Source of the DNA: Rutpela maculata
Taxonomy: Eukaryota; Arthropoda; Insecta; Coleoptera; Cerambycidae
Length of the DNA stretch: 64,000 nucleotides
Assembly (NCBI GenBank): GCA_936432065.2
Contig: OW386291.2
Span: 105,651,823-105,715,822 of the forward strand
Direction: 5' to 3'
Part shown: positions 22,461 to 34,538 of the stretch, piece after piece
Position numbering within the stretch: the stretch's first letter is position 1
How the letters are laid out: the number at the start of each line of letters is the position of its first letter
The notes under the pieces: model-generated
Databases searched by the model: none
What the model was told of the DNA's origin: nothing
Seen by the model: the letters and a program-made list of their open reading frames with translations, nothing else
Translations under genes and position numbers: made by a program

Positions 22461-23345
22461 AATTAATACTTTAAAAAACGAAAAAGAAACTTGTGAAAAT
22501 TTTTTTCCCGAAAAAGGGTCGCTTTATCGGAATCAAACAAGAGTACCTTTTTTTTTTAGGAAATTACTTAAAAAGTCAGCAAAAAATCCAAAAATGTGTC
22601 AAATGCCCAAAGTTTAGAGGTAGTCCGCCCCTGTCTTCTTAAAAAAGATACGAAAGGCGCCATATTTCTCAATTATAGATACCCACTAACTGTGCATACT
22701 GTCCAAATTTTATAAGAATCGATACAGGGAGTTGGGAGTTATCTGCAAAAAACCTTCTTCACGATTGAACCTTTTAAAGGCGAATAGCTACGAAGTGTGG
22801 CGCCCTAGGAAAAAAACTTAATCTTACTTTTAGTGTTATTTTGACCCAAACTATACGCCCCCGGAGTACTTCTGCATTCCGCGTACTTTAGGAACACCCT
22901 ATATACATATAGTCAAGACTCTTGATCTTTTAGGGACTCACTCTTGTCTTGTCTTGAAATTTCAAGACAAGAGTTTGTGGGGGTCTTGTCTCGAATTTTT
23001 AGCTCTAATCAAGACAAGAGTTAGAAATTCTAGACGGCAACACTAAATCGGAACCGTCATGGCACACTTAAATGGAAAACTAAAAATTTTAAATATAGAC
23101 GTTTGAAATGTCACTTATTCGGTATCGCTGGATTCAGAAAATTATGCAGAATTTAAAAATGCAGTAGTATACAGGGTGTTATTCCATTTAAAAATCTAAA
23201 TCCGGCGAAACCGGAAGTGAAAAAAAATCACTTGTATGTCGAAAAGTTCCGCTTATTATGTATACAGGATATTCCAGATTTCAATCATCTTCAAAACTAA
23301 AGGAGAAAAGGGGGGGTGTACCATGATCCTGTTACACCCGGTATA

Positions 23346-24214
23346 ACAATTTAAGTAAATCTTGCCTAAAGTTTTTTCCATTAGTTACCTAGGATTTTCT
23401 ATACGGATGTATTTGTAGTATGTAGTTAATAAAGACTATTGAAATAATTTTGATCTGAAAGTTATTATAAAACAGTTTATTTGAAATAATCAATATTTTT
23501 CATTATAATATGGTGGTTTGCTGCTCGAAAATGCCTGGATACTTCCACTTTTAAACAAAAGCAAATTATTTTAACCTTGCATAGAACCGTTCTTGAGAAA
23601 ATATATATAGATACCAGTAGAACCTTTGAGGGGGAGCAGCGGGAGCAGGCATGATTTCTCGAGATGGGTATGTTCGAAAATTTACTTATTTTAACTTGTT
23701 GTATTTGCTTTTATTCAAAAGCGGAAGTATGAAACACCTAAGTCACTAAGCTAATAGAAAATGGAAAATAAATGTGTTAAAAGGTAGGCAGTACACACCG
23801 CTATTGTATTAGTAAATACAAAGTAGAAATAGAGACAAAAGATAATATCGTAATCTTCACATATAGCAATGTATAATTTCAATACAAGAATAATTTAACA
23901 GTAAAATCAATAAAAATAATATATTTGGTGTTATTTTAATCTTGTGCATACAGAGGTGCCCAGAAGTTACTCACAATATTAATACTTTTTGCTGCGTTAT
24001 ATTTTTAAGAACACTCAGACACGTAAATTGTTTTAGAGTGTGTGTTGTTTAATACCGCATTACTTTGGAATGCGTTGGCCAATTTAATTTTTTTTAACCT
24101 CCCCACAATAAAATTGCGTGAGGTTACTACAATTAGTCCAAAATCGAAAATTGAGATAACATCAAATCTTTCCGTTTTGAGGTCCCAGGAACCCAAACCA
24201 GTGGTTTTTTAAAA

Positions 24215-24265
<51 letters not shown>

Positions 24266-25060
24266 TTGCAATAATAATGTGGACACACACCACTCTATAA
24301 CTATACTTATGTGGCCTTCGCTAATTGTGTGGCCATATACATGGCCATAAAATTCAAAATCTATTTTTACAGCATCTACCACTCTATATCTGTCGATTTC
24401 TCGAAATGGCCACACAAGTATAGTAAAAATTTGGTGTGTATCGTCTCAGAAATTTCACCAAATTGTGTAGCCTTGTACAGTGCTGCCCCCAGCGGAAATA
24501 TATATTATACTGCTGTTATTTCCATTTCTTCGTGTGTATTCAAGATGTGTGTTAAATGTGTCTTTTATGTGGCCCTAACAGTTATATTGAATTGGTGGAT
24601 GAGTATTTAGTAGGCCGTAATAGTATTAACAGAACATTATTATAAATGTATTTTAATAAACAAACCGCTGAAATAATAAGATCATGTTTTATTTGTATAA
24701 ATGGACCTTTTTAATCAAATATTATTGATATTATTTATTTATTCTTTTATTTACTGCATTTCATCTAGATGAGCTTTTAATCGTGACTGAGTATTCTATT
24801 TTTATTGCATAATGAGACAATAAATAAAAATATAATATATAAAGTTGATATATAAATATGCTTCTTGGTTTCATTACCATTAGCATCTAATAAGGATATT
24901 TAGGTAATATTTAACAGTATTATCTTTGCTATATTTCTTTATTTTGTTTGGAATTAAAATTTTCTCTTTTTGATAATAATTTGAACAAAAAAATGAATAT
25001 ATCAATATAAATTTGAATACACAGTATGTTAATGATTTGTGTAACGGAGAGGGAATATTG
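23346..25060. other. no gene recognised; contains a (GT)n tract
   Basis: This is AT-rich sequence with only short open frames. The stretch 24290-24600 repeats words such as TGTGGCC and TGTGTTAAATGTG and may be an old repeat. I see no protein similarity. Confidence 0.4.
24216..24264 (+). repeat. (TG)n microsatellite, about 24 repeats
   Basis: An uninterrupted TGTGTG run of about 49 bases is directly readable. Confidence 0.98.
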
Positions 25061-25289
25061 TCATGTTACGCTTTCGAAATTAAATTTATTAGAGGAAGAC
25101 CAACTAGAGGAATAGAAATTCTTATAGAAAAAATAAAATTCACATAATAAAAAGCAAAACTTGAAGTACATAATTCCAAAAGGATAAAAAATGTTAGGTG
25201 TATAAACTCAACTTCCTTTTTAGATAAGTTAAGTACCAAGTTTTGTAAAGATAACCAAAATTTTAAAGAGTCGAAATTTTTATTTAAAT

Positions 25290-26040
25290 TTAAATATATT
25301 TTAAAACAATAAAAGGTCTTGGCCAAAAAATGAAAGGATTTGGGAAAATACGATGATGGAAAGTCGCTTTTGAGAACGTATATTTTAGAGAATCGAGCTC
25401 TCTAAACCGATATCCCGACATCCCGAAAGCATCAGTATGCCGTATGTCTACGTCCATAGTGGTCCATGTCTCAGAGACGTGAAAAAAGATGGGGAAAATT
25501 AGAGCGTTAGGTAATCTGATCTTAGTACTTTTCACGATATTTCTGTTATACCAAATTTTGCTCAACTGGCACGTTACCGATTTTTCCATCTGTATTCCTC
25601 TCCGAATGTCATACTAGTAGTTTCCAGTATTGTCCACAAGGGCTCCAAATTATATCGCCTTATTTATTACCACTCACTAATACCTAAAATGTCTGTGGTT
25701 ATCATTTGCTTGGTCTAGAATCATAATATTCGTTTTGTTCTAGTTTACTTACACTTAAACCATAATCAGAGCTTATGTTGGAGCCTGTCCAGTAGGTGTA
25801 TGAGCTCATCCTTGCTTGCTGCAACTAAATTGTGTCATTTACAAATCTCAAGATAGAAATATTGGTTCCGCCTAGAGCTACACTACTCTGCTACCCCAAC
25901 ATACGTCACATCACATGTTCGCTATAGAGAATTTATGACAGAACACAACTTTGGCTGACGCCTTCACTAACTTTACATTTGTCTGACTTAGTGCTGTTTA
26001 CTTTCATCAAAGTGGAGTTTTCCTCATACATATCATGAAA
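25290..26040 (-). pseudogene. LINE reverse transcriptase relic
   Basis: On the minus strand the order matches an insect endonuclease-reverse transcriptase. First comes SEGVSQSCVLS (the usual GVRQGCVLSP block, about 25985-25960), then LYSEHV, then GGTNISILRF with an ND dipeptide (the catalytic YADD region, with the first Asp replaced by Asn). LSKIWYNRNIVKSTKIRLPNALIFPIF and SETWTTMDVDIR follow at 25590-25420. Several stops break it. No 3' tail is seen. It belongs to the RTE/L2-like sort by motif memory only. Confidence 0.65.
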
Positions 26041-26194
26041 TCAATATACATATAATTCTCTGTACGTAAATTGAAGAACATAGGATTTCTAAACGAAACA
26101 TTTTAGCCATTAAATAATGTGTTCCATTTTTAGTGAGCTATGCCGGGGAAATCAAATTTGAAATAAAAGACCAACGTGGAATTCGAAAATTAAA

Positions 26195-26400
26195 GTCTTT
26201 TAATTTCGTCAGTCTGTCTGTCACGTGTTTGTCTGCTTGTTGGCGATATAACTAAAAGACTATTTGACTGAGAAAATTAGTATTTCACAGATAGTTGACA
26301 CCATTGCTAAGAAATAAAATGAACAAAATTCAGGGTAAACACCCTAAAAATGTAATTAATGGAAAAAATGTAGCACCGGACAATATACGGCACGTAGTTA
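26195..26400. repeat. dispersed repeat family 3, copy 1
   Basis: CAGTCTGTCTGTCACGTGTTTGTCTG...GATATAACTAAAAGACTATTTGACTGAGAAAATTAGTATTTC..AGATAGTTGACAC (quoted in pieces) matches the stretch at 41835-42010. It is short, non-coding and shares only its pyrimidine-rich GTCTGTCTG block with family 1. Confidence 0.55.
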
Positions 26401-28379
26401 ATACAATTAGGCATAAACCTGCTATACTTTTAATGAGAATTATACGGGGTGATTGATGATTATCCAAAAGGAAAAATTAGTTGATAGATAAAAGGTGCCA
26501 AACATAGAAGGAAGGTTTGTATAAATACTTTTAAAGAATTATATTTATTTTAAGATTTTTTAAAATAAAATATAACACAATATAATTACACAATATTAGA
26601 AAATTTACCCTTTCATTGATTGATTTTTCTTTACCCTCTTGAGCTATAAGAACTAAAAATAGTCCTTACAATATATTATACGTTCTTACCTATATTTTTC
26701 TATTGGGTTTTAGATATATTCATTAGACCATACAGGAAGGCTCTACGACAATATATGTCGTGAAGGTTTCGAAAATTAAGAAATTAGTGTTTTATCAAAA
26801 TTACGAAAAATCCTTAAAAGTATAATGTAAATCTAGGACATCCTCAGAAGGGGCAAGAAATAAGCAATTCTTGCCATCATAACGTGCCTCGATTCAAATA
26901 TTTATTTCTATGCCTCAGGAGGATACAGGAAAACCTACCGGGAAAAATTTATTAGAAAAATATATATTTTTTTAAGAATAAAGCCCACTAACTATAGAAC
27001 TCATGCGGTAATAGTTTTTGTTTTCTTTATTAAAAGTGATATATCTTGGTTCCATAAGAGACAGCCTTGCATGTTAAAATATGCTCTGGTTTAAAACACA
27101 TAAAATCAATAATACAGAAGGTGTTGGGGGGCGGGTGTAAATTTTGACAAACATTGAATAGGCTTTTATTTACATATTTTCTGTTTCAATTATCCTATCC
27201 TGGACACCACTTATAAAATGGTGCATCACAATCTCGTTTTTTTTCTGCGACTGCCATTGAAAATAGACTTTTTAATCCTCTGAGAACTAAAGTTGCCCGC
27301 TCAGCCCAAAGAATTTCTCTTTAGAAATGATGTGCTAATAGTTTTTGTTTTCTTCACACTATAAAATAATAAGAAAAATCAGTGTCTTTTTGCCAATTTT
27401 GCTGCAGTCGTACAAAATGGTGTGTATATTTCGAACGAAAAATACGCATGCCAATTTTTCATGATTGCAATATTCATGCTCAAGCTGCAATAGACCACTT
27501 TCCCCTCCTAATATGCAAATAGTTATTATTTGAATAATTAAGAGTAATAAAATTTGGAAAACAATTCTTATAAAGCTTCTAAACTAGTCATATTAAAAGG
27601 ATTGTGTGATAACCAAAGACTTTTTTCTATACATTTCTTTCACTTGGGAATCAACCGTTATATAACAAAAGCCTTATAACAATGGGAATAAATCCTTAAA
27701 CGTAATTTGCCTGAATACTGTGAAATTATAAAAAATACCGAACGTTAATATGAGACACTTGTTTTAAAGAGTGTATTATCGGCAAATTGGATAGCGTATT
27801 CGATTCGCACAAATCCTCTCTACAAAATTTTAGCTCGATACCTCATATAGGGTGTTTTTTATTCAATAGCAAATTTAAAATTTCTCCTTTTTCGAGTGGA
27901 CCTGTATAAAAGTCGGTTAGGTTTACTAAAAAGCCAAAGTAGTCATTCGACTTAAGGAACATCAGACACTAAATGAGGAAGAAAAAAGGAAAGTTATTCT
28001 TTAAATAAATAGTGCTTCTATACATTATTCGGTTGCTGTACGTAAGTGCCTTAATGAAAATTTTTCAAACAAATGGATTGGATGGAATAGCTTTTCTTTT
28101 TTCTTCCTTATTTAGTGTGAATAAGTCATATTTCAAATTTTTGGATGTATTATTATTTTTTCAAGTTATTGTAAAATTGATAAAAAGTGAAAACCACTAT
28201 TGTAAAAACTGATGTTAACAGTTAAAAACTTATCAGTCATCAGTTTATCACTCATCACTTAAATAATTTGTTGTATACTTACCATTTTTCTTGTCATTTC
28301 ACCACTGAAATTAAAACTACCCAGCAAACACACTTATAGGAGGCAAAGCAATGGGCCATTAGATTTATGACTGGTAAAG
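26401..28379. other. no gene recognised
   Basis: This is AT-rich with no coding or clear repeat structure. Short strings such as ATACGGGGTGATTGATGATTA (26449) and ATAGGGTGTTTTTTATTCAA (27847) look like the ends of insect MITEs, but I could not find their partner ends. Confidence 0.35.
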
Positions 28380-28770
28380 TGTTGGCAATTTTTGCCAATA
28401 CCTAACAAGCGAATACAAAGTGGAAAGTACTGTTTAACATTATATCATCTGTCATGTTGTCATGTAATATTAAGTTAATGGCCCTATGTGTTTAATACGC
28501 CCTTCTGTTTGTATACTTGGAATTATTTTACTATCGTTACTATCGTTGGTACATTAAATGTATAAAAGCACTTTTTTGTCGGTACCAAAAAAGCTAATAC
28601 AAAGTACTGTCTAACCATTATAGCTCCCGGTACATTGATGGCCATATGTGTTTAAGACGCCCTTCTGTTATTGTGTAATTGGAAGTATTTAACCATCATT
28701 GGTATATTAAATAGATAAAAGCATTTTTTTGCCAATACCTGAAAAGCGAATACAAATTACTTGTCTATAA
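28380..28770. repeat. imperfect tandem repeat, about 155-190-bp unit
   Basis: TTTTTGCCAATACCTAACAAGCGAATACAAAG, then GGCC(A)TATGTGTTTAAGACGCCC and TAAATGTATAAAAGCA-type strings recur at about 28387, 28572 and 28725. Units vary in length because of internal gaps. Confidence 0.7.
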
Positions 28771-28814
28771 TCATCATAACCATCCATATTTCCATTCCAT
28801 CGAAAAGTAAATCT

Positions 28815-29500
28815 AGTAAAAAACCGCTGCCCAAGGAATCACTATTTCCACATCCAGATTTTCGATCCAACTCATTCACAACGAAAAAATTTTGAATGTG
28901 GAAATAATTGCTTATGAATCTTTAATAATATAATATTTGAAATCCTCTACCCCAAAAACCTGTAAAACGATACCCCACATCTGTAGTGGGGGTGGGTGAA
29001 GAAAAAAAATATTTTGAGGTTTCTGGTTCTTGAACACACACTAAATCACATTTTTTTTCATCCCCTTTAATAATGGGGTGGGGGTGGTAATGGGGGTGGC
29101 TAATGCCAAAAATTTTTTTGAGACCTTACCTTCTCTTGTATATACTAAATACCAATTTTCTGGACTCTTACCTGCTTGATTTAGCTATTTACCCCAAATT
29201 TACCCCCCAACCCTTTGACGGAACAAGATGAAAATATAATCTAGTCCCAGATCTCATTAAAGTACATATGTGTACCAAATTTCAAGTCAATATCTTAAAC
29301 GGTTCCAGAGTAAACGTGCGCACAAAAAAAGCTACAGACAGACCGACAGACAGACAGACAGACAGACCGACAGACAGAAATTTATTTTTCGCTCAAACTT
29401 AAAATATCGACGTTTCATGACATTCTAGGCCTATTTGGACAATAAAATTTTTAAAAAATTTTTTTGTCGTTACTATACTTCCACTGGATGTGGAAGTAAT
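28815..29500. repeat. dispersed repeat family 1, copy B (inverted)
   Basis: In opposite orientation to copies A and C, it runs from CCGCTGCCCAAGGAATCAC and TTTCCACATCCAGATTTTC to GTTACTATACTTCCACTGGATGTGGAAGT. It keeps the CCCCACATCTGTAGTGGGGGTGG, ATAATGGGGTGGGGGTGG and GACAGACCGACAGACAG blocks. The two ends share TTCCACATCCAG in inverted orientation, suggesting a transposon-like unit of about 680 bp. Confidence 0.75.
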
Positions 29501-31714
29501 TTACGGTAAAACTGGCTGTGCAAACATATTTCAAGTCTACAAAGATGCATAAATCATGTTGATACAATTTTCTAAAATAATAGTTTATTGTATTATGTAA
29601 TGGATACCTTCGTTATTCTCTCCAACTAACCTTCTATAACCCCACCGGGGATTATACTTTGCTAGGCGGCAGCTCTTTCGTCGGAGGCATTGGAGGTGGG
29701 TAAGGATCTTTGGAAAATTTAATTTTAAAGTCTTCAATTATTTAAATAGGCGCCACTTAATCTTGTTTTAGTTAAGACCAAGAAAAAATGCCTAACCTAG
29801 CTTTTTGGGTTTGCGGGTGTTGCAAAAAAATAAAGTCAAGGTTGGGTCCTCAAATTAGATTTAATAATAAAAATGTATCACAATAAGGTATCCTTATGGG
29901 GTAAGAACGTGCTCTACGAGCATCAAAATGCTTAATACTTAATTCATTTAATTTCACAAATGGTCCGCTTTTTGGCCCCCTCAAATAGTACTATTTGCGG
30001 TTCACAGTAACTGTGGAACTTATTAAAAATCGTAATATCAACAAGATTATCTGGCTTAAGTTAAGTGTAAAATTGGCTTGGTGATTTAGCAAACAAATTT
30101 TTTGAAAAGATTGGTAAATTTATAATTCAACACCGTCGTCTCACACGACGTTTATTGTACAATCAGAGGCTGGAATTTCACGTCGCCGTTTCTGAGTAAA
30201 TAGAAAAAACAGTCTGACCTTATTTTTAATTTGTCGACACCTCACAGTACCATGGACATCCAGGGCAATTCCTTATTTACATAACGTGTTACAACCATGT
30301 GCTACAACCATGTGTTCTCATCAGGGTAAGCGACCTAGCGGCCAGGCGGCATGCTTCACGTGCGACCGTGGTTATCCAATAGCCGGTTGAATAATCAAAT
30401 CACACAGCGCTTCCAACCATATAACCGTATTACAGCTCAAATTAACATAGATCCAGGATCATAACAATCATAAAATATTAAACAGCAAGTCTACAGGATA
30501 CGAGTTATGAATTCGAAAATTCCAAGGTGCAAGTTACAAAATGTAAGTTAGCCATGTGCAAATTAATCAAATTCGAATTAGCCAAACGTAAGTTAGGCCG
30601 GCAAATCTACAAAACAAGAAATATTGTTATCGTTGCCTGCAAACGAGGAACAATTAACAAACTGCCTATACGGCGAAACAAATTTAGACGTACCTTCTCG
30701 CAGAACGGCCCTTCTTTTAAATATAATTTAACAAAATTCTCTAAGCCATGTGCTCGGTGCCCCAACAGCTTCTTAAATGGCCGTTACTTCCTTCCAAACC
30801 CTTTTTTCTGAAACCGAATCCATGTACGTTGGAAACCCGTAATGAAAAACAATTGGTATTTAAAATTCATACACCGCGCAATGACGCGCTCACCCTATAC
30901 CGACAGTGCGCTTAGCCGATAACCTGATTCTAAACTAAACGTAAACAACTAACATGGCTGTTTCTGTCCGAAAATTGGCGTAAACAAGTGTTAACTGAGA
31001 ACTTATGACTTTCATGTAAATATATCCCAGACATAAAGTGATTGAAAACGCACACAACGTTACGCGGCACCTACTGCCTACATTTTACAATACTGGGAAA
31101 AGGTTTCGCTACTGCTTTGCCCTGTTTTAGAGGCCCGCATACGCTGAAAATTTATCAACAAATGAATTTAAGCACTATGAGCCATGCTAATTACCAAACA
31201 AACTCTGAAGGTTCCTAGTACCATGAGGGAGTCGAACATTCTTCCAATAGGTATAGTAATAATAAGGTAACATGCTACTTCCTTAAATTAACCGAATCAA
31301 ACTTTATTCCATAAAGATATAATTATAAATGCGTTGTGTCGCTCCTATGTTCTCAATGAAGAAATGTTCCTACCTCTTACGTACAGGACAAGCTAAGGTA
31401 TACCAAAAAGGAACCATGCATACAGGGTTCGCCCCAAAAAGTACTATTTACCCGTTACACTTCTTACAGTACTAGTTTAAATTCTGGACTTGGCTCCTGT
31501 GTCGCCTCATCCGTAAAACAACTCGTGCTGTCATCTACCGGACTTATAACGTAAATTACTATACGGTACGTGAAAAATAAGTTGCTAAAAATTCAGTATA
31601 CCGCCATTATTGTGTATTCAATAATTTAGCGCTCCTTGCCAGTACTTTCCCAATGATGAAGTGAAGGCATGTAGATAGTTTATTAATAACTAGTGGAAGC
31701 ATTACACTCTTCGC
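29501..31714. other. no gene recognised
   Basis: Composition is less AT-rich than its neighbours in places (30230-31130). A plus-strand frame at 30527-30811 encodes a Lys/Arg-rich 94-residue peptide with repeated CKL/KLA words and no recognisable similarity. I would not call it a gene. Confidence 0.35.
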
Positions 31715-31900
31715 CGATTTACTGAGCTTTTTATATAATTGTTACATATTCTATAAGATACTCTTCGCATTTCTCTTGTAAATAATGTTAGTTTTTGGAC
31801 ATTCTAAATTTTGTGATACCAACTTTGTTGTGGAAAAAAAAATATATGAAAAAAAATCACGTGAGGAATCAAACACGAGACCTTTGGATTGCAAGGCAAA
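31715..31900 (-). repeat. tRNA-like repeat, 3' part (copy 1)
   Basis: On the minus strand the sequence reads CCTTGCAATCCAAAGGTCTCGTGTTTGATTCC from about 31898: an anticodon-loop-like CTTGCAA plus a B-box-like GTTTGATTCC. A T-rich stretch and a tail follow, ending AAGCTCAGTAAATCGGCGAAG. The same order occurs at 54990-55215. Its 5' part, with the A-box-like string, lies at 34525-34565, separated by the LINE. Confidence 0.7.
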
Positions 31901-32163
31901 TACAACAACAAAACAGATTTTATTCTTAAGTTTAGTACAACTATGTGCCTTAAGCTAACCAAACAACCACGGCACGTGGTGTCGTGGTGAATATAAGGTG
32001 GGACGGGGCAGGTCCGGTTAGGCTTAACGGTTAACGGGGGGGGGGGTTTGCTCTCCTGTTTGTTATAAACAAACTTAAAAACTAATAATAATACTAAAAA
32101 TTGCTGTCTACGCACAGACCTAAAACTAATTAAAAATAACACAACACTTGGCAAAGCACTTAC

Positions 32164-33520
32164 TAGGGATTGCAATTTACCGGAAGTTTTAATAACCGGT
32201 AAATCGGTAAATAAAAATGTAAATAACCGGTTAACCGGTATTTACCGGTAATTTTTAGAATGGATGATTAGGGTGGCGAAAATGGCAATTGTCTTTTTCC
32301 ATATACAAAATTATCTAAATTTAACAAAAAACATTTTTATATACGTACTTATATGTGATATAATGAACAAACAAAAGGTTTTTTATCAACAGTAAAATCA
32401 CAAGAGCTTTTTTTTATTGGATAAATTTCTCTTTGTAATGAAATAATTTTGCCAATCAGTGATTTTATAAGAAGAACTGACATGAAAAAATCGCGAGGCC
32501 GGAGGTCGAATGATTTTGTCAAATGTCAGTTTTTCGAGCAAAATTACCGATTGGCAAAATTTTGAGTTAAAAAGAAATTTATTCATAAAAGAAAAGCTCG
32601 AGTATTTTTTGGTAAGATAAATTAACGACAGAATATGAATGTGAACGAACAACAATAATTTATTAAAAATAATTATAATTTTCCCAAAACGACTCATATC
32701 GTACAGTATAGTTTCCACAATACTTAAAAATTATAGCTGACAGTACAGATTTCAAAGTGACGTGCGACTACTAGGTGTACTCTGCTTTTGAGGAACAGGC
32801 ATTTTTATCGGTGATAAAAAACGATGCACCTTTTTTATCGCTGTCAAAGTGACAAAAATGTGACATTTTTATATAGGAGTTAATTTATCAAAAAGAAAAA
32901 ATATAAATGAAATAAATTTAAATAACTAATTATTCTGTAAATAACAAAAATATCCACTTAAATAACAAAAATTATAAACATAAAGTCAAATAGGGCATTT
33001 ACTGAATACCTAATCTAAAAATACAATATTTTTTAAAAATAGCCTGTTAAAAGGGTTAGTTTTTCAAAGCTATATATGTTAGTCGTCTGATATTTGTGCA
33101 TAGAATACCACCAGCTGAAAATGCCCCTCCTCAATCGATATTTGTGGGTCGATAAGTTAATAAGAATTGGTAATAACATACTTCTAAATGTATTCCACGG
33201 ATATTCGCGGCAGTGAAATATTCAATTTTCTGTCGTAAGATATTGTCAATGTCTCTCTTGTATTTCTTAGGGCTTGGTGTTTGGAGTTTACTTTTTATAA
33301 TATTATTTATTTATTGTTAAAAGCGCTCGGTGTTGGGACAGTCACTTTGTATTTAGTGAATACTAGTCAGTGACATAAATAGAAACATTGAATACGTGAC
33401 ATATCGTAAGTTCAGAATTTACCGAAATAACCGGTAAAAAATTAAAATTACCGGTAATTATCGTCATGTGTTTTTTGTCCTAATAACCGGTTAACCGGTT
33501 AACCGGTAATGCAATCCCTA
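32164..33520. mobile_element. hAT-type non-autonomous element, 1357 bp
   Basis: The ends TAGGGATTGCAATTTACCGG and CCGGTAATGCAATCCCTA are inverted. The flanks are an exact 8-bp duplication, GCACTTAC, at 32156-32163 and 33521-33528. An 8-bp duplication and a (C)AGGGATKGCAA-like end fit the hAT superfamily. Subterminal regions are packed with ACCGGTTAACCGG words on both sides. There is no hAT transposase. An internal inverted repeat lies at about 32400-32605 (AATTTTGCCAATC and its complement). Confidence 0.9.
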
Positions 33521-33769
33521 GCACTTACAAAATTTGGGTTGTTGACTCGGGTAAAAAGTTAAACGAAAAAACCCGTACGAGAACTGTCGCCCTGGTGGTC
33601 TCCCTGATTCCAGGAAGATATGATAATGTAAAAGAGTATCGTTTAAAATGTTATAATTTTCAAGAATTTTCTCGGCCTAAAAAGAATTTACGAACAAAAT
33701 GACAAAAAGAACAAAAAAGAAAAACAATAGAAGCATAAAAAACGAACAAATAGAAAAGGAAAGAGGAAA

Positions 33770-34538
33770 TTAAAGACAAGGTTTAGGAAAGATGATAGGA
33801 TAGGGTTTTATAAAGGTTATGGTAGGTGAAGATTGAGTTATGTTGCGGGTTAGCGGACTATCGCCCAGTTTGGTGGTGTAAAATTTTTGGGAAATTTTCT
33901 GGACGTAGTCCGCTAGTGGGGTTATGTCGTGGCAACGTGCATAGAGATCTCTGAGGGAGGTGTATCTATCAGAGTCTGAAATGAGGCGCATAAATTTGTG
34001 TTCTAAAACTTTAAGTTTGCGCATTGTCGTGGCCGGTATGCTGCACCATGCCGGCGCCGCGTATGTGATTGCCGGCCTGATCACCCTAGTGTACAACAGT
34101 TTTTTATTTATTTCTGTTAAGTCCGCTACCCCTGGCCAGGAGCGGGTACAGACTCCTGGTCATGAAGTAGACCTTGCGTACTGTCTCGTTGATGTGGGTG
34201 TCAAACGTCAGTCGTTTGTCTAAGTTAACCCCCAGATACTTCACGCGTTTAATAGGAATTTCTCTACCCCTGATCGAAATTGGCGTTAAAATCCGATTTT
34301 CGGTGAGTCGGTGCGTGAAGAGGATCGCCTCAGACTTCTCGGCATTGATCCGAATCTTCCACTTGTCGTAATACGCCGTGGCACGGACCATGTATGCTTT
34401 AAGCAGCATGTTCGCTGCCTGCGCGTTATGTGAGTGCGCGTACATGGCCGTGTCGTCAGCGTACTTGGCAAGTTTCGTATTCGGAAACACCGGGAAGTCG
34501 GAGACATACAAATTGTACAAGGCAAATGCTTTAGCCAT
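33770..34538 (-). pseudogene. reverse transcriptase C-terminal part of the Jockey-like LINE
   Basis: It retains LYNLYVSDFP, then KYADDTAMYAHS (the catalytic YADD is intact), WKIRINAEKSEAILF and VKYLGVNLDKRLTFDTHI, the usual order of Jockey-clade RTs. A frameshift at about 34100 separates it from IRPAITYAAPAWC and HKFMRLIS. The protein ends at about 33770. Everything upstream of the YADD region is missing, consistent with 5' truncation at insertion. Confidence 0.85.

Larger units (their letters stand above)
10911..23345. mobile_element. outer inverted-repeat locus, about 12.4 kb, with nested insertions
   Basis: The left end (TATCGGGTGTAACAGGATTATGGTACAC, then CTCCTTTAGTTTTGAAGAT and GGGATATCCTATATA) is mirrored at 23095-23345. 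Arm pieces in left order are 10911-11173, 16763-16811, 18557-19207 and 19832-19950. Their mirror pieces run from 23345 back to about 22490. Matching landmarks include GCGATACC...GTGACAC, CCATTTAAGTGTGCCATG, GTGTTGCCGTCTAGAC and GGCGCC...AAATATGG. The gaps between left pieces are exactly the inserted elements listed separately. Without insertions each arm would be about 0.9-1.1 kb. A truncated copy of the same terminus sits at 46694-46758. Confidence 0.8.
31890..34538 (-). mobile_element. 5'-truncated Jockey-like LINE inserted in the tRNA-like repeat
   Basis: On the minus strand the LINE body starts at about 34528 and its 3' UTR ends GAATAAAATCTGTTTTGTTGTTGT near 31905. The string ATTTGCCTTG stands on both sides (about 34529-34538 and 31895-31904), so it looks like a 10-bp target duplication in the anticodon-loop-like part of the repeat. 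The 3' UTR holds a CACCACG...CGTGGT hairpin at 31970-31995 and is split by the hAT element at 32164-33520. Confidence 0.7.

Noticed and set aside
24290..24600. Plus-strand 99-codon frame after the (TG)n tract
   Set aside because: Built from repeated TGTGGCC-type words; no conserved domain recognised.
28340..28770. CRISPR-like spaced repeats
   Set aside because: The genome is eukaryotic and the units are long, imperfect tandem repeats without spacers.
30527..30811. Lys/Arg-rich 94-codon frame
   Set aside because: Repetitive CKL/KLA words look like a decayed simple repeat; no homologue recognised.
31804..32175. 123-codon minus-strand frame with a Pro run
   Set aside because: It runs across the tRNA-like repeat, the LINE 3' UTR and the hAT boundary, so it cannot be one gene.
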